The translations under genes and the position numbers were made by a program. From Actinoplanes auranticolor (GTDB lineage Bacteria > Actinomycetota > Actinomycetes > Mycobacteriales > Micromonosporaceae), in the NCBI RefSeq assembly GCF_018332655.1, contig NZ_BOQL01000036.1, positions 1-64,000 of the forward strand: a stretch of DNA of 64,000 nucleotides. The letters run 5' to 3'. The notes under the pieces were generated by a model, which was not told where the DNA came from, ran no database searches, and saw only the letters and a program-made list of their open reading frames with translations. Below are positions 51,090 to 58,100 of this stretch, piece after piece. Each line of letters starts with the position of its first letter. Within the stretch, counting starts at the first letter, position 1.

Positions 51090-51554
51090 GTGGAAGAGAT
51101 CGACCGGGCGATCGTGGGCGCCCTCACCGTGGACGGCCGGCTGTCCTACACCGATCTCGCGGAGCGGGTCGGCCTGAGCGTGTCGGCGGTGCACCAGCGG
51201 GTACGCCGTCTGGAGCAGCGCGGCGTGATCGGCGGATACACGGCGAAGGTGTCGTACGAGGCGCTGGAGCTGCCGCTGACGGCGTTCGTGGCGATCCGCC
51301 CGTTCGACCCGTCGCAGCCCGACGACGCGCCGGAGCGGCTGGCCCATCTGGCTGAGATCGACTCCTGTTACTCGGTGGCGGGGGAGGACTTCTACCTGCT
51401 GCTGGTCCGGGTGGCGAGCCCGGCGGACCTGGAACGGCTGCTCCAGGAGATCCGTACGGCGGCGAACGTCACGACCCGCACGACGGTGGTGCTGAGCACC
51501 CCGTACGAGAATCGCCCGCCGCGGATCGCCCCCGCGGTCAAGCCGGAGGCGTAG
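51090..51554 (+). CDS. Lrp/AsnC-family regulator
   Basis: 154 residues. HTH: IDRAIVGALTVDGRLSYTDL and AERVGLSVSAVHQRVRRLEQ; RAM domain from about residue 65 with YSVAGEDFYLLLVRVASPAD. Feast/famine-type regulators respond to amino acids. GTG 51090 lies 6 nt after TATCTT (51078-51083): leaderless. It follows the acyl-CoA dehydrogenase by 42 nt and might regulate it, or lysine use further along; both are guesses. A TCCTAGGACGC element begins right after its stop. Confidence 0.9.
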   Translation: MEEIDRAIVGALTVDGRLSYTDLAERVGLSVSAVHQRVRRLEQRGVIGGYTAKVSYEALELPLTAFVAIRPFDPSQPDDAPERLAHLAEIDSCYSVAGEDFYLLLVRVASPADLERLLQEIRTAANVTTRTTVVLSTPYENRPPRIAPAVKPEA

Positions 51555-51592
51555 TTTCCTAGGACGCCGTAGGCGCGGTGCGCGGCGGCACC
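51555..51592 (+). repeat. Interspersed TCCTAGGACGC element, copy B
   Basis: TTCCTAGGACGCCGTAGGCG, then CGGTG, 8 nt, CACC. Lies in a 43-nt gap between convergent genes (Lrp on plus, SRPBCC on minus), where no promoter is needed. Confidence 0.65.
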
Positions 51593-51597
51593 GTCGG

Positions 51598-52050
51598 TCA
51601 TGTCATGTCCCAGGGCGCCTGTGGCAGCGCGTGCCCGGTCTCGAGCAGGGATTTGAGGTTCGCCATGACGGCGGGCCAGCCGGCGGAGACCTCCGCGGCG
51701 TCCTCCTCGGTCAGGTTCACGTGCGTGACGGTCAGCCGGACGATGTCGCGGTGTGCCTCGATGCGGAAGGTGACCGTGGAGGCGTCGGGGCCGGCGTCGG
51801 AGCCTGCTTCGCCGAAGGTCATGGTCAGCAGGTGCGGAGGCTGGGCTTCGAGGACGACACCGCCGCCGTCGGCGATGCCGGAGCCGTCGGTGCGCCGGTG
51901 CTCCCAGCTGGAGCCGGGCTGCCAGTCGGAGATGTTGTGGTGTCCCCAGTAGACGCCGGTCAGATCGGCGTCGGTCAGCGCTTGCCACACCCGTTGCGGG
52001 GTGGCGTGGATGTAGGTCACGTACACGAAGGCGGGCTTGGCGACGGTCAT
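51598..52050 (-). CDS. SRPBCC domain protein, paralogue of the fused protein upstream
   Basis: 150 residues. FVYVTYIHATPQRVWQALTD, YWGHHNISDWQPGSSWEHRR and HVNLTEEDAAEVSAGWPAVM define an AHSA1-type SRPBCC domain. It is strikingly similar along its whole length to the C-terminal half of the ArsR-SRPBCC fusion at 52541 (shared ALTDADLT, SDWQPG, WEHRR, LKSLLETG and LPQAPWDM), so one arose by duplication. Last gene of a three-gene operon; ATGA overlap with the DinB-like gene. Confidence 0.85.
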   Translation of the reverse strand: MTVAKPAFVYVTYIHATPQRVWQALTDADLTGVYWGHHNISDWQPGSSWEHRRTDGSGIADGGGVVLEAQPPHLLTMTFGEAGSDAGPDASTVTFRIEAHRDIVRLTVTHVNLTEEDAAEVSAGWPAVMANLKSLLETGHALPQAPWDMT

Positions 52051-52535
52051 GGTTTGTCCTCGGTCGGGAGCAGGGCCAGGAGTTGCCGGGTGTGGCCGGG
52101 CAGTTCCGCCGCGGCCAGGCCGGTGATGATGTCCCGCAGCGGCACCGGGCCGTTGACCAGGGCGGTGTCGTGGGACAGGAGCAGGGCGGGCACCGGCGTG
52201 TCGAGTTCGGTCCCGCTCAGCGCCGGGCCGGCGAGGGCGCACAGGGCTTCGCCCTGGCTGCGGATCCGTTCCCGCAGCTCCGCCGAGCCACCGGCGAGGG
52301 AGATGACGCGGTGGATGGTCCAGGTGTCCTGGGCCAGGCGGTTGTCGTACGTGGTGTGTGCTCCGGCGGCCACGGATGCGGTTGTCGCGATGGTGGCGGC
52401 GGTGACGAGGGCGACGTGCGCCAGGATCTCGTCGGCGTTCCATTCACCCGGCGGTGGCGCTTCGCCGGCGTCGGCAACGGTGGTGGCGGCGTCCACCAGG
52501 GCGTTGTAGGCGGCGCTGAGCGCGGTGGTGTCCAT
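52047..52535 (-). CDS. DinB/mycothiol-dependent-type four-helix protein
   Basis: 162 residues. EWNADEILAHVALVTAATIA and LAAAELPGHTRQLLALLP carry the conserved histidines of the DinB/maleylpyruvate isomerase N-terminal fold, a metal-binding four-helix bundle often linked to mycothiol chemistry. No further motif. It lies between two SRPBCC genes, 5 nt after the fusion gene and overlapping the next by 4 nt. Confidence 0.65.
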   Translation of the reverse strand: MDTTALSAAYNALVDAATTVADAGEAPPPGEWNADEILAHVALVTAATIATTASVAAGAHTTYDNRLAQDTWTIHRVISLAGGSAELRERIRSQGEALCALAGPALSGTELDTPVPALLLSHDTALVNGPVPLRDIITGLAAAELPGHTRQLLALLPTEDKP

Positions 52536-52540
52536 CGTGC

Positions 52541-53329
52541 TCAGCTGTGCGCGGGGGACATGTCCCAGGGGGCCTGGGGGAGGACGTCGCCCGTTTCGAG
52601 CAGGGACTTCAGGTTGGCCAGCACGGCCGGCCAGCCGCGGGAGATGCCGTTGAGCATCTCGAGGTTGGCCAGCTTCTCGTGGGTCACGGTGAGCCGCACG
52701 ATGTCCTGGTGCGGTTCGACCAGGAACGTCACCACCGACGGCTCCCGGGGCAGCTGCTCGTCGGGGGCGTCGTCGAAGGTGATCACCAGCCTCGCCGGTG
52801 GCTCGGCCTCGAGGACCCGGCCGACGACGTCGACGACGCCCGACCCGTCGGCGCGGCGATGCTCCCAGGTTGCACCGGGCTGCCAGTCCGAGACGTTGGC
52901 GTGTCCCCAGTAGCGGGCGGTCAGGTCCGCGTCCGTGAGCGCCTGCCACACCTGTCCGGCGCTCGCGTGGATGTAGGTGGTGTAGACGTAGGCCGGCACG
53001 GGCGGGGGTCGGTCACTCATGGCGTACTCCTCTGCCTGGTTCTTGATCGCGTCGAGGGCCCGCAGCCGGGGCTTGTCGAAGCCGGAGATCCAGCGCTGCT
53101 CGATCTCGTGGATGGGCCCCGGGTTGAGGTAGTGCAGCCGCTCCCGCCCGCGGCGCACGACGGTCACGAGGTTGGCCGCCTGCAGCAGGTCGAGGTGCTG
53201 GGTCGCGGACTGGCGGGTCATCGCCAGGCGGTCGCACAGCTCGCGCAGGGTCTGGCCGTTCTGCTCGCGCAGGCGGTCGAGCAGCAGTCGTCGGGTGGGG
53301 TCGGCCAGGGCTTTGAAGACCGGGTCCAT
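52541..53329 (-). CDS. ArsR-SRPBCC fusion protein
   Basis: 262 residues. Residues 1-95 are an ArsR winged helix (FKALADPTRRLLLDRLREQN, LAMTRQSATQHLDLLQAANL); residues about 105-255 are an AHSA1-type SRPBCC domain (YVYTTYIHASAGQVWQALTD, HANVSDWQPGATWEHRRADG). The same two functions are separate overlapping genes at 4773-5566. ATG 53329 is chosen: GGGAG precedes it, and upstream ATGs overlap the promoter. Likely a one-component regulator whose SRPBCC half senses a hydrophobic ligand and whose own promoter carries the operator at 53361. Confidence 0.88.
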   Translation of the reverse strand: MDPVFKALADPTRRLLLDRLREQNGQTLRELCDRLAMTRQSATQHLDLLQAANLVTVVRRGRERLHYLNPGPIHEIEQRWISGFDKPRLRALDAIKNQAEEYAMSDRPPPVPAYVYTTYIHASAGQVWQALTDADLTARYWGHANVSDWQPGATWEHRRADGSGVVDVVGRVLEAEPPARLVITFDDAPDEQLPREPSVVTFLVEPHQDIVRLTVTHEKLANLEMLNGISRGWPAVLANLKSLLETGDVLPQAPWDMSPAHS

Positions 53330-53357
53330 CGCTCCCGGTTCGAGGCTCACGCGGACC

Positions 53358-53388
53358 ATTATGCAGGCAATCACCTGCATGTTGTCAA
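53358..53388 (-). promoter_or_regulatory. Promoter with embedded operator for the ArsR-SRPBCC operon
   Basis: Minus-strand TTGACA (53383-53388) and CATAAT (53358-53363) with a 19-nt spacer. The perfect dyad ATGCAGG-caatca-CCTGCAT (53361-53380) fills the spacer and overlaps the -10, an ideal position for autorepression by the ArsR domain. Confidence 0.65.
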
Positions 53389-53417
53389 CGGAACCCTGCC
53401 GTCGAACACCACCTAGT

Positions 53418-53455
53418 GTCCTAGGACGCTCTACGCGGCGTGCGCCGCACCACAC
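53418..53455 (+). repeat. Interspersed TCCTAGGACGC element, copy C
   Basis: TGTCCTAGGACGCTCTACGC followed by GCGTGCGCCGCACC; contains the hairpin GCGGC-gtgc-GCCGC. In the divergent gap between the ArsR-SRPBCC promoter and the 56-residue ORF. Confidence 0.65.
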
Positions 53456-53531
53456 CCAGAAACGCCGCCTACGGCGACCGCCTCGACAAACACGATTGTG
53501 GGGAAGGACCTTCGGCGCCTAGCTTGATCTC

Positions 53532-53702
53532 GTGGAGAACAAGGAGCGGGCCGTGCGCAGCCGCGAGGACTTCCGGCAGCTGCCACCGAGGATCACGCCG
53601 GAGCAGACGATTCCGCTGCAGGCCGTGCTGCACCTGCAGCAGGACCCCCGTGAGGGCGCCGACACCAGCGAATGGAACGTCCGCATGGGCTGGGCCGGCT
53701 GA
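53532..53702 (+). CDS. Small leaderless protein of 56 residues, unknown function
   Basis: GTG 53532 lies 6 nt after TAGCTT (53520-53525), the same leaderless layout as established genes here. The protein starts MENKERAVRSREDFRQLPPR and ends TSEWNVRMGWAG; it is charged, soluble and has no membrane helix. No family recognised. Its last 31 nt overlap the earliest possible ATG of the downstream phosphotransferase, so the two are probably one transcript. Confidence 0.55.
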   Translation: MENKERAVRSREDFRQLPPRITPEQTIPLQAVLHLQQDPREGADTSEWNVRMGWAG

Positions 53703-54457
53703 GCGCCCACCTGGAGGAGCCCTTGGCCGGAGGGAACGTCGCCACGTCCGTGGTCCGTGCCGGTTCCACCGTGCGTAAGCCGTGGACGCCGGCCACTCCT
53801 TCCGTGCACGCCTTCCTGCGCCACCTGCACGCCAAGGGCGTCGCCGGCGTCCCCGCGGTGCTCGGCCGCGACGACCAGGGCCGGCAGGTGCTGGAGTACG
53901 TGCCCGGCCGGCAGGGCGATGCGGCGCCTCCCATGACCGTGGCGGAGCTACGCCGGCTGGGTGCGATGGTCCGCGATCTGCACGACGCGTCCATCGACTT
54001 CGAGTCGCCACCCGGCGCCCGGTGGGAAGTGGCGATTCCGCCCGACGGCGCCGAGCTCGTCTGTCATCAGGACCTGGCGCCGTGGAACCTGATCCGCGAC
54101 GGCGACACCTGGACGTTCATCGACTGGGACGCCTGCGCTCCGGGCACCCGCCTGTGGGACCTGGCCTACGTCGCGCAGACGTTCGCGCCGCTGGTCGCCG
54201 GCGGTGATCCGGAGGCGGACGCGCCTCGGTTGCGTGCGGTTGTCGACGGCTACGACCTCGATGCCGCCGGGCGGGCTGCGCTGCCGGAGAAGCTCGTGGT
54301 GCGTACCCGGGCGATGTACGACCTGCTGGCGCGTGGTTCCCGCACCGGTGCTGTGCCGTGGGCCCGGTTGTGGGCCGAGGGCCACGGCGTGCACTGGGGT
54401 GGCGCGGCTGACTATCTCGCCGCGCACTTGCCGGTGTGGCGGTCAGCTCTGCGGTAG
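53672..54457 (+). CDS. Aminoglycoside phosphotransferase family (APH) kinase
   Basis: 261 residues from ATG 53672. The kinase catalytic loop is ELVCHQDLAPWNLI (H-x-D-xxxx-N) and the metal Asp is in FIDWDACAPGTRLWDLAY. LEYVPGRQG and LGAMVRDLHDAS are also typical of APH/choline-kinase-like proteins. Substrate unknown; most such genes are not antibiotic-resistance determinants. A TTG at 53723, with GGAGG 5 nt upstream, is an equally good start and would begin LAGGNVATSVVRAG, the usual family beginning. Confidence 0.82.
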   Translation: MERPHGLGRLSAHLEEPLAGGNVATSVVRAGSTVRKPWTPATPSVHAFLRHLHAKGVAGVPAVLGRDDQGRQVLEYVPGRQGDAAPPMTVAELRRLGAMVRDLHDASIDFESPPGARWEVAIPPDGAELVCHQDLAPWNLIRDGDTWTFIDWDACAPGTRLWDLAYVAQTFAPLVAGGDPEADAPRLRAVVDGYDLDAAGRAALPEKLVVRTRAMYDLLARGSRTGAVPWARLWAEGHGVHWGGAADYLAAHLPVWRSALR

Positions 54458-55168
54458 ATCGGCCCGGGCGCACTCGGTGACGTACGGCAGCGGGAAGGTG
54501 TCGTGGCCGGCGAGGGCGGGGTGGGTCGCCGTCAGCTCGCGGACGGCTTCCAGCACGGCGGCGCGTTCCCTCTCGCTGAGCAGGATGATGTAGCTGCGGG
54601 AGGCGACCAGGTCGAGGAGCCGGTCGAGGGTGATCTCGTGGGTCCAGGTGAAGTCGCGGATCTCCACGGTGCCGAACGGGGGCCCGAACTCGGCGCGCCG
54701 GTGCTGTTCGGGGGAGTGGATGAGTTCGCCGAGGCGGCGGACCCAGTCCTCGCGTTCGTCGCGGAGGTTCCAGATGAGGCCGAGCCGGCCGCCGGGCCGC
54801 AGGACGCGGGCGGCTTCGGGGACGGCCCGTTCGGGGTCGACCCAGTGCCAGGCCTGGGCGCACAGCACGGCGTCGGCGCTGTGGTCGCTCAGGGGGATGG
54901 CTTCGGCGCTGCCGGCCAGGGCCGGCACGTCGGGCAGGACCCGGCCGAGTTCGGCGCGCATGCCGTCGGAGGGTTCGACGGCGGTGACGTGCAGGCCGCG
55001 GTCGCGGATCTGGCGGGTGAGTTTGCCGGTGCCGGCACCCAGGTCCACGACCTGGCCGGCTCCGGCCGGCAGGAGCCAGTCGAGAGCTTCAGCGGGGTAC
55101 GGCGGGCGCCCGCGCTCGTAGACGGCGGCAGCGAGTCCGAAGGAGGCGGCGGCGGTTTCATCGCTCAT
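54443..55168 (-). CDS. Class I SAM-dependent methyltransferase
   Basis: 241 residues. VVDLGAGTGKLTRQI (motif I), VTAVEPSDGM, AVLCAQAWHWVDPERAVPEA and RVLRPGGRLGLIWN match the Methyltransf_11 group with the AQAWHWVD variant common in actinobacteria. Substrate unknown. ATG 55168 lies 8 nt after TAGGAT, which is formed by the palindromic core of repeat copy D. Overlaps the APH 3' end by 15 nt (convergent). Confidence 0.85.
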   Translation of the reverse strand: MSDETAAASFGLAAAVYERGRPPYPAEALDWLLPAGAGQVVDLGAGTGKLTRQIRDRGLHVTAVEPSDGMRAELGRVLPDVPALAGSAEAIPLSDHSADAVLCAQAWHWVDPERAVPEAARVLRPGGRLGLIWNLRDEREDWVRRLGELIHSPEQHRRAEFGPPFGTVEIRDFTWTHEITLDRLLDLVASRSYIILLSERERAAVLEAVRELTATHPALAGHDTFPLPYVTECARADLPQS

Positions 55169-55176
55169 AGCCAAGA

Positions 55177-55214
55177 ATCCTAGGACGCTCTACACGCGGT
55201 GCGCTGTCCCACTC
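55177..55214 (+). repeat. Interspersed TCCTAGGACGC element, copy D
   Basis: ATCCTAGGACGCTCTACACG then CGGTGCGC, 6 nt, CCACT. Lies between the methyltransferase and the CsbD-like gene; shares TCCTAGGACGCTCTA exactly with copy C. Confidence 0.65.
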
Positions 55215-55226
55215 CGAGCGGACAGT

Positions 55227-55252
55227 GTTTTAGACACGAGCCCTTCGGGCAC
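55227..55252 (+). promoter_or_regulatory. SigB-like promoter of the CsbD-like gene
   Basis: GTTT (55227-55230), 16 nt, GGGCAC (55247-55252), the same -10 as at 10297. The small hairpin GCCC-ttc-GGGC with a following T-run overlaps it and could alternatively be a weak terminator. Confidence 0.5.
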
Positions 55253-55301
55253 TTTTTCACCGACAAGAACATTCGAGTTCGAGTCTTCGGAGAGGTTGAC
55301 G

Positions 55302-55493
55302 ATGAGCTTCACTGACAAGGTCAAGAACAAGGCCGAAGAGCTGACCGGTAAGGCGAAGCAGGGCATCGGCGACGCCACGGACAACGAGCGGCTCGCCGCC
55401 GAGGGTCAGGCGCAGGAGACCTCCGCACACGCCAAGCAGGCCGGTGAGCACGTCAAGGACGCGGGCAAGGACGTTCGCGACGCCTTCAGCTGA
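55302..55493 (+). CDS. CsbD-like stress protein
   Basis: 63 residues: SFTDKVKNKAEELTGKAKQG then a polar helix and HVKDAGKDVRDAFS. The pattern K-NKAEELTGKAKQG is diagnostic of the CsbD family, small hydrophilic proteins controlled by the general stress sigma factor in Bacillus and many actinobacteria. ATG 55302 follows GGAGAGG. Own SigB-like promoter and own terminator make it a single-gene unit. Confidence 0.92.
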   Translation: MSFTDKVKNKAEELTGKAKQGIGDATDNERLAAEGQAQETSAHAKQAGEHVKDAGKDVRDAFS

Positions 55494-55508
55494 GCCGGCC
55501 CCCAGCGA

Positions 55509-55540
55509 GGCCCCCGGGACGACGGTCCCGGGGGCCTTTT
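55509..55540 (+). terminator. Intrinsic terminator
   Basis: Perfect 12-bp stem GGCCCCCGGGAC / GTCCCGGGGGCC, 4-nt loop, followed by TTTT; ends csbD and lies just before the stop of the convergent kamA. Confidence 0.92.
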
Positions 55541-55550
55541 CTGTGCGCTG

Positions 55551-56927
55551 TTACTGGGCGACCTGCTGCTTGAGCCACCACTGCTGGCCGGACTCGGGCA
55601 GGGTGTCGATCGGGTCGTAGTAGGCGTAGAGCTTGTTGAGCGCTTCGTCGTCGGTGGCCTCGATGGACGTGCGGTAGTTCTTCGTCCAGTAGGAGATGCC
55701 GTGCTCGCGGTCGTACTCGGTGAGCATGTGGACCCAGCGCTTGCCGACGAAGGGGACGTCGCAGACGATCCGCGGGGTGGCGTAGCCGGGCAGGTAGCCC
55801 ATCATGTCGTGCTGGAGTTGCTGGGCGTACCAGACCGGGACGCGCCAGTGTTCGGCGTTGGGGATCATGTCGCACATGTAGAAGTAGTACGGCAGGATGC
55901 CGGCTTCGCCCTGCAGGCCGAAGCAGAGGTCGAGCAGGTCGGCGGTGGTGGCGTTGACGCCGCGCATGAGTACGCCCTGGTTGCGGACGTCGCGGACGCC
56001 GACTTCGAGCAGCATGCGGGCGGCCCGGGCGACCAGCGGGGTCAGTGAGTTCACGTGGTTGACGTGGGTGTGTACGGCGAGGTTGACGCCGCGGCGTTCG
56101 GCGGTGATCGCGACGCGGTTGAGACCTTCGACGACGTCGCCCTGCAGCCAGTGCTGGGGCAGGCCCATGAGGGCTTTGGTGGCCAGCCGGATGTCGCGGA
56201 CGGTGGGGACCGAGAGCAGGCCCATGAGGTAAGTCTCGAGTTGTTTCCACGGCACGTTGGCGACGTCACCGCCGGAGACGACCACGTCGCGGACGCCGGG
56301 GTGGGCCTTGAGGTAGGCCAGGTGGGCGTCGTAGCGGTCGACGGGTTTCAGGGTGAGCTTGAGCTTGTCGACGGTGGGGGTGCTGTTGCCGACGAGGTCC
56401 ATGCGGGTGCAGTGGCCGCAGTACTGCGGGCAGGTGCTGAGCAGTTCGGCGAGGACCTTGGTGGGGTAGCGGTGGGTGAGGCCCTCGGCGACCCACATGT
56501 CGTGTTCGTGCAGGGAGTCGCGGGTGGCGTGCGGGTGGGACGGCCAGTCGAGGTGGCGGTCGGTGGCCACGGGGATCATGTAGCGCCGGATGGGGTCGGC
56601 GTAGAACGACTCCGTGTCGGGGGTGCGGTCGGGCACCATGGTGTTGAGCATCTGCGGTGGCACCAGCATGGACATGGTGGCCAGGCGCTGCATGTCGGTT
56701 TCGAGGTCGGCGTAGAAGCGGTCGTCGAGCAGGTCGCCCATGACGGCGCGCAGCTGTTTGACGTTCTTGACGCAGTTCACGCGCTGCCACTGGGCGGATT
56801 CCCATTGCTGGGTGGTGACTTTGCTCCAGCCGGGGAAGCGGGTCCAGTCGGGCTCGACGAGGGGGCGGCGCTGGTAGTTGTAGGGCTGCCCGGCCGTGGT
56901 GGCCGCGTCGTTCTTCAGCTCGGTCAA
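55551..56927 (-). CDS. kamA: L-lysine 2,3-aminomutase
   Basis: 458 residues, normal for KamA. Radical SAM cluster STCPQYCGHCTRMD (CxxxCxxC). DVVVSGGDVANVPWKQLETY and VHTHVNHVNSLTPLV follow, and NQGVLMRGVN and ILPYYFYMCDM are conserved near the PLP/lysine site. It converts L-lysine to L-beta-lysine using SAM, PLP and a 4Fe-4S cluster, the first step of the route encoded here. TTG 56927 is preceded by AGGAGG at 5-nt spacing. Divergent from kdd; the 130-nt gap has the dyad at 56952. Confidence 0.93.
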   Translation of the reverse strand: MTELKNDAATTAGQPYNYQRRPLVEPDWTRFPGWSKVTTQQWESAQWQRVNCVKNVKQLRAVMGDLLDDRFYADLETDMQRLATMSMLVPPQMLNTMVPDRTPDTESFYADPIRRYMIPVATDRHLDWPSHPHATRDSLHEHDMWVAEGLTHRYPTKVLAELLSTCPQYCGHCTRMDLVGNSTPTVDKLKLTLKPVDRYDAHLAYLKAHPGVRDVVVSGGDVANVPWKQLETYLMGLLSVPTVRDIRLATKALMGLPQHWLQGDVVEGLNRVAITAERRGVNLAVHTHVNHVNSLTPLVARAARMLLEVGVRDVRNQGVLMRGVNATTADLLDLCFGLQGEAGILPYYFYMCDMIPNAEHWRVPVWYAQQLQHDMMGYLPGYATPRIVCDVPFVGKRWVHMLTEYDREHGISYWTKNYRTSIEATDDEALNKLYAYYDPIDTLPESGQQWWLKQQVAQ

Positions 56928-56951
56928 CGGGGCCTCCTGGGGTCGGGGGTG

Positions 56952-56966
56952 ATCGTGATCGACGAT
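56952..56966. promoter_or_regulatory. Dyad in the kamA-kdd divergent region
   Basis: ATCGT-gatcg-ACGAT inverted repeat midway between the divergent kamA and kdd starts; candidate site for a regulator of lysine use. No regulator gene is adjacent. Confidence 0.35.
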
Positions 56967-57057
56967 ACTGGAGAATCTGCGGTCTAGTAACCGTCGGCCC
57001 GGAGGATTTACGGTGTGACGGCCGCATGACAGTTTGTTTCTTGTGAGGATGGTGGGC

Positions 57058-58095
57058 ATGTCGTTCCCGGTGGGTCTGGCTCGGGTGCTCGAACCGGCAG
57101 GGGTGCTGCCGCAGGCGGCGTGGCGGCTGGACGCGCGCCCGGAGATCGGCGCGGACGAGGTGCGGATCCGGCTGGAGCGGCTGAATCTGGACGCGGCGAG
57201 CTTCCGGCAGCTGTCGGGCAAGCACGGCGGGGACGGCGCGGCGGTGCGGGCCGAGGTGCTGGAGATCATCGGTACGCGGGGCAAGATGCACAACCCGGTG
57301 ACCGGTTCGGGCGGCATGCTGATCGGGGTCGTCGACGAGGTCGGGCCGCGCTCGCCGTTGCCGGTGAAGGGGGGTGACCGGGTCGCCACGCTGGTGTCGC
57401 TGACCTTGACCCCGCTTGCGGTGACCGACGGGCTGGCCGGTTGGGACGGGCGCAGTGAGCAGGTGCCGGCGGCCGGTCACGCGATTCTGTTCGGCCGTTC
57501 GGTGGTGGCGGTGCTGCCCGATGATCTGGCTCCGGAGCTGGCCCTCGCCGTGTTCGACGTGTGCGGGGCGCCGGCGTTGACCGACCGGGTGGTGCGCGGG
57601 CATGCGGCGGCCGGTCCGGTGTCGGTGGCGGTGCTCGGCGGGGCCGGTAAGAGCGGTTCGCTGGCGTTGACGGCGGCGCGGCTGGCCGGGGCCCGTACGG
57701 TCGGGGTGGTCGTGTCGGACGCCGAGCGCGACGCGCTGCAGGCTGCCGGGCTGGCCGATGACGTCGCGGTCGCCGATGCCCGTGATCCCCTCGCGGTGTC
57801 GTCGGCGGTGGTGGCGGCGCTGGGTGCGCCGGCGACGGTGACGGTCGTGTGTGTGGATGTGCCGGGGTGTGAGCACGGGGCGATCCTGGCGACGGCGGCG
57901 GGCGGCACGGTGGTGTTCTTCTCGATGGCGACGAGTTTCCCGGCGGCGGCGCTGGGGGCCGAGGGCCTGGCGGCGGACGTGACGATGCTGATCGGTAACG
58001 GGTACGTGCCGGGGCATGCGGCGTTCGCGCTGGATGTGGTGCGGCGCACTCCGGCCGTGCGGGCTCTGTTCGAGGCGCGGATCGCGGCACACTGA
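57058..58095 (+). CDS. kdd: L-erythro-3,5-diaminohexanoate dehydrogenase
   Basis: 345 residues, normal for Kdd. LVSLTLTPLAVTDGLAGWDG, VAVLGGAGKSGSLALTAARL (NAD-binding), GCEHGAILATAAGGTVVFFSMATSF and GNGYVPGHAAFALDVVR are family-specific. It oxidises 3,5-diaminohexanoate to 5-amino-3-oxohexanoate with NAD. ATG 57058 is chosen because GAGG lies 9 nt upstream; ATG 57049 has no spacing. First gene of the plus-strand operon ending at 63603. Confidence 0.92.
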   Translation: MSFPVGLARVLEPAGVLPQAAWRLDARPEIGADEVRIRLERLNLDAASFRQLSGKHGGDGAAVRAEVLEIIGTRGKMHNPVTGSGGMLIGVVDEVGPRSPLPVKGGDRVATLVSLTLTPLAVTDGLAGWDGRSEQVPAAGHAILFGRSVVAVLPDDLAPELALAVFDVCGAPALTDRVVRGHAAAGPVSVAVLGGAGKSGSLALTAARLAGARTVGVVVSDAERDALQAAGLADDVAVADARDPLAVSSAVVAALGAPATVTVVCVDVPGCEHGAILATAAGGTVVFFSMATSFPAAALGAEGLAADVTMLIGNGYVPGHAAFALDVVRRTPAVRALFEARIAAH

Positions 58096-58100
58096 CGGTC

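Noticed and set aside
56928..57057. Adenosylcobalamin riboswitch before kdd
   Set aside because: The gap is only 130 nt and lacks the conserved B12-box and GCCACTG core.
57036..57057. SigB-like promoter for kdd (GTTT then GGGCAT)
   Set aside because: The putative -10 overlaps the start codon itself, leaving no room for a transcript start upstream of the ATG.
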